NCBI GenBank assembly: GCA_002433065.1
Contig: DJHK01000048.1
Location: 15,479-24,196 of the forward strand
Direction of reading: 5' to 3'
Length of the DNA: 8,718 bases
Source: Chloroflexi bacterium UBA6622
GTDB taxonomy: Bacteria > Chloroflexota > UBA11872
Below the pieces are notes generated by a model. It made no database searches and was not told the origin of the DNA. It saw nothing but the letters and a program-made list of their open reading frames with translations. Position numbers and translations under genes: made by a program. Below, in pieces: positions 1 through 6,823 of this stretch (within the stretch, counting starts at the first letter, position 1; each line of letters begins with the position of its first letter).

Positions 1-45
1 TCTCAAACGCTGGGGATACTTACGACGCGGACAAGCCGATCGACC

Positions 46-70
46 AGCGTTGCGTAGCTAGCGCAAAGCT
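46..70 (-). terminator. Hairpin just past the metallophosphoesterase gene, possible transcript end
   Basis: An imperfect inverted repeat begins 7 bases beyond the stop codon of the leftward metallophosphoesterase gene. The inner stem is TTGCG (50-54) against CGCAA (62-66) around a 7-base loop. After one G-A mismatch the stem extends by three more pairs (46-48 with 68-70). No T-run follows in the leftward direction, so this is not a classical intrinsic terminator. It could be a Rho-assisted or 3'-stabilising hairpin, or chance. Confidence 0.25.
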
Positions 71-76
71 CGACCT

Positions 77-973
77 TCACTTAGAAGCTAACGATGGATC
101 AGTATGACCTTGCGTAATCCATCGACGCCTAAACAACGGAGCCATACGTAAATCATCTCGGGCGTCGTAGCGCCGCAACAGCCTTTCCTGATCGAATTGA
201 AACATCACAAGGCTCGGCTGCAGTACGCCATCGACCACATCAACGACCAAGTAGCTCGAGCGAACCACTTCATCGGCTATATCGGGATCCTCTCTGCGCC
301 GATCAATCTGCTGTCCATCGAGCTGCGTGAAGCGATAGATCGGCGCAGCAAGCGAGCCTGGATTTGCAACGCGTCCGAATGACCCATTAGCCACAAAGGG
401 GTAATGGGTATGCCCAACCACAGTAAGATCCACAGTCGCATCGGCAAATAGTTCGACAATGGCATCACGCCCCAGCTTCCAATCGGTATAAGCCCGAGTT
501 CGGAGAGAAAAGTGCCCATGCATAAGGCGCAACTGGAAACCCTTCCATCGAACATCTAGTACGTCAGGTAAACCTTGAATGAACTCCATAGCACCCTCAT
601 CAAGCACCATATACGCCGCCATTTCGGTGTCCGCGCCAAGCGATGTCACCCCAGAGGGCCCATCTCGGAGATACCGAAAGATTCCTGAATCATGGTTACC
701 ACGCGTCGTGTAGCCCGAAGCGTGTTTTCGAACCCATGCCACCGTCTCGACCGCATCCAGTCCACCTTCCAACATGTCACCATTCACCAAGACCTGACTG
801 GCGATCGGCTGGCCCTGGAAGTGTTGATCGAGAACTTCTAGAGGTTCTCGATAGGCATGCAAATCACTAACGATCACTAGGCGATCGATGTCATCGCTCA
901 CCACGACGCTTGCGACCTCAGGATTCCAGAACCGTTCGTCCCCGGGATTCCAATCCGCACGCAGATTATTCAT
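77..973 (-). CDS. Calcineurin-like metallophosphoesterase (YfcE/MJ0936-like)
   Basis: This is a 298-residue cytosolic metal-dependent phosphoesterase. All signature blocks of the calcineurin-like fold are present in order: D-x-H (SDLHA, D37 and H39), G-D (NGDMLEGG, D66), GNHD (92-95), the H-x-H-type block MHGH (151-154) and GHTH (187-190). An NPGS motif follows at 204-207, as in YfcE/MJ0936-type small phosphodiesterases. These residues form the two-metal centre, so the enzyme should be active, but the family covers phosphodiesterases, nucleotidases and phosphatases and the substrate cannot be read from sequence. The ATG at 973 was preferred over an in-frame upstream start at 1015 because a good ribosome binding site sits 7 bases before it and the extra 14 residues look like translated leader. 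No signal peptide or membrane segment is present. The gene diverges from the aminotransferase run and may not belong to that pathway. Confidence 0.88.
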   Translation of the reverse strand: MNNLRADWNPGDERFWNPEVASVVVSDDIDRLVIVSDLHAYREPLEVLDQHFQGQPIASQVLVNGDMLEGGLDAVETVAWVRKHASGYTTRGNHDSGIFRYLRDGPSGVTSLGADTEMAAYMVLDEGAMEFIQGLPDVLDVRWKGFQLRLMHGHFSLRTRAYTDWKLGRDAIVELFADATVDLTVVGHTHYPFVANGSFGRVANPGSLAAPIYRFTQLDGQQIDRRREDPDIADEVVRSSYLVVDVVDGVLQPSLVMFQFDQERLLRRYDARDDLRMAPLFRRRWITQGHTDPSLASK

Positions 974-1162
974 CGGAAGGCCTTTCCCTCGCACCACGAC
1001 CCTGCACCACCACAATCATGACCCCAATCAGCCAAGAATTCGATTGATATATCCAGAAGTAAATGACCGAAACCCATCGGTGATCAAGACGAACGGGCCC
1101 ATCATTCAGTACGCTACCCCCGAATTAACAGCATCGTCTGAGCACTAACGAGAATTAAAGCC
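974..1162. promoter_or_regulatory. Divergent intergenic region, metallophosphoesterase / aminotransferase
   Basis: This 189-base non-coding gap lies between two divergent start codons and must hold the promoter of each gene if both are transcribed from here. I see no strong palindrome, tandem repeat, RNA gene or convincing pair of -35 and -10 boxes. A TTGATA at 1044-1049 has no good -10 partner at the usual distance. The assignment rests on position only. Confidence 0.45.
981..990 (-). promoter_or_regulatory. Ribosome binding site that fixes the metallophosphoesterase start
   Basis: Read leftward the sequence is GAGGGAAAGG, a purine-rich Shine-Dalgarno-like stretch ending 7 bases before the ATG at 973. 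It lies inside the longer open frame that starts at 1015, so it argues for the shorter protein. Confidence 0.6.
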
Positions 1163-2512
1163 ATGAGTGGGGCCGACCATCTAACCGCCGCTGAAGTCGC
1201 CGAACTGAACCGTGAATACACGTTTTACGACTGGTCAGCCCAGGACACGGTAAAGGCCGTCGCCGTGGAATCTGCCGAAGGGTCCTATCTCATTGACCAC
1301 GATGGACGCCGAATCTTGGATCTCAACGCCCAGCTCATGAATGTAAATCTCGGCCACCAGCACCCCACGGTCGTCGCGGCAATTAAGGCCCAGGCCGACA
1401 AGCTATGTTATGTCAACCCAAGGTTTGCCTCCCAACCACGAGGCGAGTTGGGACGGGAGCTCGCCCAAATTACGCCTGGAACATTGAGTAAATCGTTCTT
1501 TACGCTCGGTGGCTCCGAAGCAACAGATCACGCAATAAAAATCGCCAGGCTTGCAACCGGCAAGCAGAAGATCGTAGCGAGACGTCGGTCTTACCATGGA
1601 GCGACCTACGGAGCGATCACACTTACCGGTGAAGCAAGGCGATGGGCGACCGAACCTGGCGTGCCCGGCATTGTTCGAGCCGCGGACCCTTACCAGTATC
1701 GATGCCGATTTTGCTCAGGCCAAGAGCAGTGCGATCAACGGTGTGCGGATGACATTGACGAAGTCATCCGTGTCGAAGGACCTGACCATGTTGCAGCGGT
1801 TATCGTCGAACCTATCGCGGGGGCGAACGGAGTCGTTGTTCCACCGGACGGTTATCTACAACGCGTACGAGAGATCTGTACCGAACACAACGTCCTTATG
1901 ATCGCCGATGAAGTCATGAGTGGTTTCGGCCGAACAGGACGTTGGTTTGCCGTCGAGCACTGGGGTGTCGAACCCGACATTATGACCATATCAAAGGGGC
2001 TAACCTCTGGCTCCGTACCGCTTGGCGCGGTGGTGGTATCCGACGAAGTCGCACACCATTTCGACAAACATCGACTGTGGGCAGGCCTCACCTACGGCGC
2101 CCACACCCTTGCCTGCGCCGCAGCCCTAGCCACGATTCAAGCCTATCGCGAGGAAGGTATTCCCGAACGAGTCATCGACCTGGGTTCCGTACTCGCTACC
2201 GAGTATGCGGCTATGGCCGAACGCCACCCGAGCATCGGTGAAACCCGAAGCCTCGGACTGTTCTCGGCACTCGAGCTGGTCAAAAATCGAGAAACGAGGG
2301 AGCCGATGGTTCCACAGATTGATCCGTCGTTTGAAAACTCGGGCGTCATGCGCGACCTCGGAAACTTCATGTTGGAGCAGGGTGTCAGCACGTTGATTCG
2401 GTGGAATTGGATCTTCGTCAATCCACCTCTAACGATATCGGAAGACGAATTGCGTTCAGGTCTTAAAGTGCTCGACGCCGCACTGGATATCGCAGATCAA
2501 GCCATCGCCTAG
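1163..2512 (+). CDS. Class III PLP-dependent aminotransferase with a four-cysteine insert
   Basis: This 449-residue pyridoxal-phosphate enzyme belongs to the class III (omega-amino acid : pyruvate / 2-oxoglutarate) transaminase family. Visible landmarks are GGSEA (116-120) in the phosphate-binding region, YHG (144-146, the aromatic residue that stacks on PLP), EPI (216-218), ADE (248-250, with D249 expected to hold the pyridine nitrogen), SKGL with the Schiff-base lysine K278, and T310 in the second phosphate-binding loop. Length is normal for the family and no key residue is missing. Cysteines at 181, 184, 190 and 194 form a C-x2-C-x5-C-x3-C cluster of possible metal-site spacing. The ATG at 1163 has only a weak ribosome binding site (GAGAA, 8 bases upstream), but the N-terminus aligns naturally with the family. 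It is the first gene of a rightward run with a creatininase-family hydrolase 78 bases downstream. The amino donor (such as a beta-alanine-, taurine- or GABA-like amine) cannot be decided. Confidence 0.93.
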   Translation: MSGADHLTAAEVAELNREYTFYDWSAQDTVKAVAVESAEGSYLIDHDGRRILDLNAQLMNVNLGHQHPTVVAAIKAQADKLCYVNPRFASQPRGELGRELAQITPGTLSKSFFTLGGSEATDHAIKIARLATGKQKIVARRRSYHGATYGAITLTGEARRWATEPGVPGIVRAADPYQYRCRFCSGQEQCDQRCADDIDEVIRVEGPDHVAAVIVEPIAGANGVVVPPDGYLQRVREICTEHNVLMIADEVMSGFGRTGRWFAVEHWGVEPDIMTISKGLTSGSVPLGAVVVSDEVAHHFDKHRLWAGLTYGAHTLACAAALATIQAYREEGIPERVIDLGSVLATEYAAMAERHPSIGETRSLGLFSALELVKNRETREPMVPQIDPSFENSGVMRDLGNFMLEQGVSTLIRWNWIFVNPPLTISEDELRSGLKVLDAALDIADQAIA

Positions 2513-2540
2513 GTGCTGCATACACGATCGCTTCGCGGCC

Positions 2541-2559
2541 AGACCTATAAGATTGGTCT
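2541..2559. repeat. Imperfect inverted repeat before the creatininase-family gene
   Basis: AGACCTAT (2541-2548) and ATTGGTCT (2552-2559) are inverted copies with one internal mismatch, around a 3-base centre. The repeat lies in the 78-base gap between the aminotransferase stop and the creatininase-family start. It could be a weak operator or an mRNA hairpin between the two genes. No T-run follows, so it does not look like an intrinsic terminator. It may be chance. Confidence 0.25.
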
Positions 2560-2590
2560 CGGCGACGGTCACAACGAAAAGGTCTAGCGC

Positions 2591-3436
2591 GTGCTGACGA
2601 ATTATCGCTTCGAAGACATGACATGGCCGGAGGTTAACGCCGCGGTCGAGGCCGGAAAGATCCCGGTGATTCCCATCGGGACCACCGAGCAACATGGACC
2701 CCACCTGCCGCTTAAGATTGACCGGTGGACATCAACCTCCATCTGCGACGAGGCAGCCAAACGCGCTCCAAACCGCCTGACCGTGCTGCCGCCCATTGCG
2801 TACGGCTACACCTCCCACGTTATGGATTTCCCGGGCACGATCACCATCCACCACGAAACTTTCATCCGCTACGTCGTCGACGTGCTGAAGAGCCTGGCCT
2901 ACCACGGCTTTAAGAAAATCATCATGATCAACGGCCATGGGTCGAACCACAATCCCCTGGAACTGGCCGGCCGTCGCGCCATGCTTGAATCCGATGCGTG
3001 GATCGCCATGGCAAGTTGGTGGAACCTAAGTGATGCGAACTCGGGCTTTCAGGACACGTGGCGTGACTCTCCCTTCCCGGGTGGAGCCGCCCATGCCGGT
3101 GAGATGGAAACATCCCTGGCCCTGCATCTGGATCCTGACGCCGTGAAAATGGATCGTGCCGTCGATCAGGTGATCGACCACAACAAGCAGGAATCGAAGT
3201 ATCACTGGGTCGATGCCTTTGCATCAGGACCCATGAAATTAGATGGCTGGACGAGCACCTATACCCCGGACGGCACCATGGGGAATCCCACCATGGCCAC
3301 AGCCGACAAAGGCCAGGCGCTCTTCGAGGAAACCGTCAAGAATCTCATCGAGTTTGCGGAGGAGTTCGCCGCCAGGGATTTCCTGCCACGAACCGATCAT
3401 CATGGCAGACCGCCAACCATGGACCCACCAGGTTAA
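2591..3436 (+). CDS. Creatininase-family metal-dependent amidohydrolase
   Basis: This 281-residue protein belongs to the creatinine amidohydrolase family, whose members cleave cyclic or linear amides with a two-metal centre (creatininase, FAPy deformylase, and the mycofactocin-associated peptidase MftE). The N-terminal signature runs from IPIG to LKID: E33 and H35 in TEQHG and D44 match the known metal ligands. INGHGSN (113-119) carries H116, and HAGEMETS (168-175) supplies the conserved acidic block. The C-terminal MGNPTMAT stretch is also typical. Translation most likely starts at GTG 2591, because AAAAGG at 2577-2582 is placed 8 bases upstream; an ATG eight codons later would cut into the fold. 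The SGNH hydrolase begins 12 bases after the stop, so the two are probably co-transcribed. The GHGSN form differs from the GHYEN form I recall for true creatininases, so I would not call it creatininase proper. Confidence 0.9.
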   Translation: MLTNYRFEDMTWPEVNAAVEAGKIPVIPIGTTEQHGPHLPLKIDRWTSTSICDEAAKRAPNRLTVLPPIAYGYTSHVMDFPGTITIHHETFIRYVVDVLKSLAYHGFKKIIMINGHGSNHNPLELAGRRAMLESDAWIAMASWWNLSDANSGFQDTWRDSPFPGGAAHAGEMETSLALHLDPDAVKMDRAVDQVIDHNKQESKYHWVDAFASGPMKLDGWTSTYTPDGTMGNPTMATADKGQALFEETVKNLIEFAEEFAARDFLPRTDHHGRPPTMDPPG

Positions 3437-3439
3437 GGA
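3435..3439 (+). promoter_or_regulatory. Ribosome binding site overlapping the creatininase-family stop codon
   Basis: AAGGA begins inside the TAA stop (3434-3436) of the creatininase-family gene and lies 9 bases before the ATG of the SGNH hydrolase. Ribosomes finishing the first gene would cover the start site of the second, so translational coupling is likely. Confidence 0.5.
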
Positions 3440-3448
3440 TCCCCAAAC

Positions 3449-4234
3449 ATGGAATCAAGAGACTGGCACTCCGACCCGTTTCGCGTCCTCGTCACACTAG
3501 GTGAAAGCACAACGGCTGGTGGGTGGAGCTCCACCCCAGATCGCTGTTGGGCACCCCTTCTGGCTGACCTCATTAGTGATTTTCAAGATGACCCGGTGAC
3601 CCTGGTCAACACCGGGATCGGAGCAAATGTCATCTCAAACCGGGTGCCGTCGTATGAGACATCTGGAAAACCCGCGGCGAATGAACGTCTCGATAAACAC
3701 GTTATTGCCCACAATCCTGATCTCCTCGTAGTCTCCTATGGACTCAACGATGCCCGCGGCGCCACCCCTGTCGAAATGTTTCGGGACGAAATGACAAAAC
3801 TGCTTGAGGCTATCCGTACAGAATGCGACCCCCTGATTGTGTTGCCAGGACCGTATTACATGACTGCGTTTGCCGGGTATCCAAACTATGAACACGGAAG
3901 CCACGAGATCTTCAAGATTTTCAATCTCGCAACTCAGCAAGTCGCTGCTTCGAACAACTGCCTTTATTGCGACGTATACAACGCATATAAAGAAGCGTCA
4001 TGGATGGTTCATGACGATGGCGTACACGCGAACGATCTCGGGCACCGGATTATCGCCAACGAAATCTTTAAAGTCCTAGCCCAACATTGTTCTGGCCTAG
4101 CTGTCCGGACCAAGCAACTTGAAAAGACTAGTGATCGGTGGCGGGACGAGTCCGTGTTAAAAGATGATTATGGCCACAAGACCGATGAGCTTCCGGCGCC
4201 TGGACGCCCAGCTCCCCCCAGCAGGTCAGACTGA
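3449..4234 (+). CDS. SGNH/GDSL-type hydrolase with a GES nucleophile motif
   Basis: This 261-residue serine hydrolase has the SGNH fold, a superfamily of esterases, lipases, acyl-thioesterases and carbohydrate deacetylases. The four marker residues are present: S20 in LGESTT (block I, where the usual GDS reads GES), a glycine in NTGIGAN (about G58, block II), N100 in YGLND (block III), and D190 and H193 in DGVHAND (block V). The catalytic Ser, Gly, Asn and His are therefore intact. There is no signal peptide, which suggests a cytosolic role, unlike many secreted GDSL esterases. Residues from about 220 onward form a polar, proline-rich tail (ending in PAPGRPAPPSRSD) that looks disordered and outside the domain. 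The gene follows the creatininase-family gene by 12 bases. It probably removes an ester- or amide-linked acyl group from the pathway compound, but this is inferred from context only. Confidence 0.87.
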   Translation: MESRDWHSDPFRVLVTLGESTTAGGWSSTPDRCWAPLLADLISDFQDDPVTLVNTGIGANVISNRVPSYETSGKPAANERLDKHVIAHNPDLLVVSYGLNDARGATPVEMFRDEMTKLLEAIRTECDPLIVLPGPYYMTAFAGYPNYEHGSHEIFKIFNLATQQVAASNNCLYCDVYNAYKEASWMVHDDGVHANDLGHRIIANEIFKVLAQHCSGLAVRTKQLEKTSDRWRDESVLKDDYGHKTDELPAPGRPAPPSRSD

Positions 4235-4248
4235 GACGCAACGATTAC

Positions 4249-5172
4249 CTACCCTTGAACGGTTAGCGCCGAACCAGCCTCCCGCATCGTAAGCATGGCA
4301 ACAGGATCAGCCTTGTTCCGTATGTGGCGTAACAACGCAGGAAGCACCCGGTTCTGCGGGTCATGCAAGTAATGGGTGTAGGGGTGCCAAACCGGTGTCC
4401 ACAGCAACCCATGGTCATAGGCGTAATCAAACGCGGCCAGGTTGAATTCAATCCAGGAATCCAGAACACCCTCCGAGGTCCATGGACAATTCCAGCCCTC
4501 AGGCACCGGTTGATGTCCCGCCACCCGGCGCCACGATTCCAGCGCGTCGGGATCCACGCAATGCTCGAAATCAAAAAATATTCGGTCCATCCATCCTTGA
4601 AAGGGTATTTCAATGAGACCGGTCGGATACACATACGGTTGAAGCCGTGAAGCAGCAGCAACATCGTGAGCAGCACCGTATTTGCCCATGGTGGCATCAG
4701 TATGACTACTCACCCACTGAAACCCGGCATCAAGAATCGTCCGCTGATTAACCTCCAAAAGATTCAATCCTCCGGCGTAACCACCGGGGGCTCGCAGCAC
4801 CACCGATTCAACACCTAGACGTTCCCGAAGTCGCTTGTTCGTCAACGCAAGTTCGTCAGCAAGCGCATCCGTATCAGCCGTGGTGAGAGGCATATGGCTG
4901 TACGTGTGATTGTCAATACTGTGCCCGGCAGCAACGATATGTTCCAGATAACCAATATCGGCATCCTCGAGCCCGTTGCCGACATAAAAAAACTGGAGTT
5001 CTACATCATGAGCCGAGGCTGTCTCACACAGGCTCAACGTATAGTCCCGTAAGCTCGGCATGATACGACCATGATTGATGTACACGGGCGAATACCCGGC
5101 ACACATTTCGAGGTCGTAACTCAGTGCTACCGCACAGCGCACGCCAGGTGGAAGCTCAGCCCGAACGATCAT
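4249..5172 (-). CDS. NodB-fold polysaccharide deacetylase-like protein (PuuE-like variant)
   Basis: This 307-residue protein has the carbohydrate esterase 4 (NodB homology) fold, a family that hydrolyses N-acyl or related C-N bonds with a metal held by Asp-His-His. Motif 1, usually TFDDG, reads SYDLE (18-22). Motif 2 is intact as NHTYSH, with H89 and H93 in the H-T-x-x-H pattern. Motif 3 is LRAPGGY (R127, P129), and SSHTDA (155-160) lies where motif 4 is expected. The usual I/L-x-H of motif 5 appears replaced by LIEIPFQGWMD (186-196). Such motif changes are known in PuuE-type and HpPgdA-like members that act on small or cyclic amides rather than chitin-type polymers. No signal peptide is seen. 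The ATG overlaps the stop of the upstream propeller gene as ATGA, so translation is probably coupled; the only Shine-Dalgarno-like GGAG directly abuts the ATG. It is the last gene of the leftward operon. Confidence 0.85.
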   Translation of the reverse strand: MIVRAELPPGVRCAVALSYDLEMCAGYSPVYINHGRIMPSLRDYTLSLCETASAHDVELQFFYVGNGLEDADIGYLEHIVAAGHSIDNHTYSHMPLTTADTDALADELALTNKRLRERLGVESVVLRAPGGYAGGLNLLEVNQRTILDAGFQWVSSHTDATMGKYGAAHDVAAASRLQPYVYPTGLIEIPFQGWMDRIFFDFEHCVDPDALESWRRVAGHQPVPEGWNCPWTSEGVLDSWIEFNLAAFDYAYDHGLLWTPVWHPYTHYLHDPQNRVLPALLRHIRNKADPVAMLTMREAGSALTVQG

Positions 5173-6767
5173 CTCCAGGCAAAACCATATAGGCGTGATC
5201 GTTGAATAGAAAATCGGACAGCCACATTGTCTCTGGGAGCAGAGTCACCGCCGGCCCAGCGAGCCAGCTGCGCCTTGGAATCACCATGCCATGGCTCGTA
5301 ATCATCCCGGCTAAATCCAGGTAGCGCATTACCGTCAGCATCGATGAGTTCGGCTGTGAGCTCCCCCTCCGCCACCGTTGAGGTAGCCGCGTTTAACACC
5401 AACTGTTTACCACCCACGGCCTGAGGATGCGTGGTGAAGCTTCCCGCATCAGGACCACCGGCTCCGCTGACGACAGCCCAATACCGGTCAACTTCCCAAC
5501 TCGCACGGCCAATAGCGCCGTAGAACGGATAAATATTCGGACCTGCAGCGTACGTGGTGTCGCCGTGTATACCTTCGGTACCGCAGTAGTACATATACAC
5601 ACGACCGTCGTGCTCCACCAGTTCCCGGGTCGGCCAGAGCATGCCACCGCCATAGTCGCCCATTGGAGCAACCGGCAAAGTTGGTTGTCGTGAAACTCGT
5701 GACCAGATTCGTCCACCATCGACACTGCCGGCAAGCTGCCAATCTATGGTGTGTTCGCGCACGTTGTAACAACTCAAAAGACCGATCAAACCACTATCCA
5801 CCTTCTTAGGTGCCAATTCCATGAATTGCTGATCATGGGGGTCCCGCCAGTCGGGTTGAATGATGACCTCAGGATTCGACCACACCGAGCCATCAGCACT
5901 GGTTCGCCGTGCAATCACCCGGCGACCCCAAGGAAAGCAGTCGTGAGGAACAAGTCCGCCGGGATGCATAACCTCCCCAATCTTTTGGTACAGGGTGTAT
6001 CCACCGTCATCAATCCCAAGCTCCTCATTGGTGTAATACGAGGCCTGGTCGGCTCCCCCGTTGGGATCGTTATACGGCGTGGTCATCCTTAGACCCACGG
6101 TCTGTGTCTTCATGAGAGGACCTTCCTGCGCGGTCCAGTTGATTCCATCCGAAGAAAAATATCGATACGTGCCAAAGGGGTGGCTTTTTTCGCCCGGACG
6201 TGGCTCGATGCCCCGTACAAAATCGGCGCCTTCTCCCTCCGGACGTCCAGGACCTCGCATACAGTACATTTCATATCGACGGTCGGGTTCAGCGTCAGGA
6301 TGGATCAACACATTCGCGTACATGGATATCCCACCCGAATCCCAGTCAAACAGGATGTTGGTGCGAGGATGTCCCGGCCGAGGACACAGATCTAGCTCCG
6401 GACGAGTCCAATTCACGCCGTCTTCAGATGTGGCATAGGTCAAGCACCGAGCATTCTCAAAATGCTCCGTATCCGTTGAGGTGGAGATATACCAAGCCTT
6501 CCAAAGCCCATCGATCGGATCACGCAACACACTGCCATGCGTAAACACGGCACCGTTATCCCACGGGTAAAAAGGCTCGAGTAACGGATTTGCCGGATCT
6601 TGCTGGGCCCGCTCCATTCGCCAATTGACCTTGTCACGGGTCGCCATATCTTCATCGATGATGAACGAAAGACAGTTCAATCGTTCGACGCTTGGAACTA
6701 ATTCGTATACAGACAACTCAAACCTCCCTATGTCCCCAAAACCTAAACCATCCGTGATGGCACGCAT
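5169..6767 (-). CDS. Beta-propeller glycosidase-like protein with S-x-D-G-x-x-W repeats
   Basis: This 532-residue protein resembles the five-bladed propeller glycosidases and sialidase-like proteins (GH32/43/33-type fold). Support comes from repeated blade-turn motifs: SEDGVNW (114-120), SSDGINW (205-211), SADGSVW (290-296) and SVDGGRIW (348-355). The last fits the Asp-box pattern S-x-D-x-G-x-x-W. An N-terminal segment with NPLLEPFYPWD precedes the first blade, as in GH43-like proteins. I cannot assign the catalytic acids or the substrate. No signal peptide is evident, so it should act on an imported glycoside or bind sugar inside the cell. The ATG at 6767 was preferred because AGG lies 3 bases upstream and the family-like sequence starts later. 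A TTG at 6809 would add 14 residues, and an ATG at residue 41 is also possible. It follows the oxidoreductase by 56 bases and overlaps the deacetylase by four. Confidence 0.8.
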   Translation of the reverse strand: MRAITDGLGFGDIGRFELSVYELVPSVERLNCLSFIIDEDMATRDKVNWRMERAQQDPANPLLEPFYPWDNGAVFTHGSVLRDPIDGLWKAWYISTSTDTEHFENARCLTYATSEDGVNWTRPELDLCPRPGHPRTNILFDWDSGGISMYANVLIHPDAEPDRRYEMYCMRGPGRPEGEGADFVRGIEPRPGEKSHPFGTYRYFSSDGINWTAQEGPLMKTQTVGLRMTTPYNDPNGGADQASYYTNEELGIDDGGYTLYQKIGEVMHPGGLVPHDCFPWGRRVIARRTSADGSVWSNPEVIIQPDWRDPHDQQFMELAPKKVDSGLIGLLSCYNVREHTIDWQLAGSVDGGRIWSRVSRQPTLPVAPMGDYGGGMLWPTRELVEHDGRVYMYYCGTEGIHGDTTYAAGPNIYPFYGAIGRASWEVDRYWAVVSGAGGPDAGSFTTHPQAVGGKQLVLNAATSTVAEGELTAELIDADGNALPGFSRDDYEPWHGDSKAQLARWAGGDSAPRDNVAVRFSIQRSRLYGFAWR

Positions 6768-6823
6768 AAACCTACGACACCACAACCACCCGACGGAGCC
6801 TTCTCCCAATCATAACTTTGTGG

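Noticed and set aside
2591..3436. Calling this gene a true creatininase (creatinine to creatine)
   Set aside because: The first metal motif fits, but the later block reads GHGSN rather than the GHYEN form I recall for true creatininase, and no creatinase or sarcosine oxidase gene is nearby.
6732..6740. TCCCCAAAA, identical to nine bases of the 8101-8121 palindrome arm, inside the start of the propeller gene; TTTGGGG and CCCCAAA also occur near 7721 and 3441
   Set aside because: These are single half-sites without the inverted partner, mostly within coding sequence, and short enough to arise by chance.
6768..6809. TTG start giving 14 more residues on the propeller protein
   Set aside because: The extra residues (GEGSVGWLWCRRF) do not look like a domain start. 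TTG is a rarer start codon, and an ATG with a nearby AGG follows at 6767. The possibility is not fully excluded.
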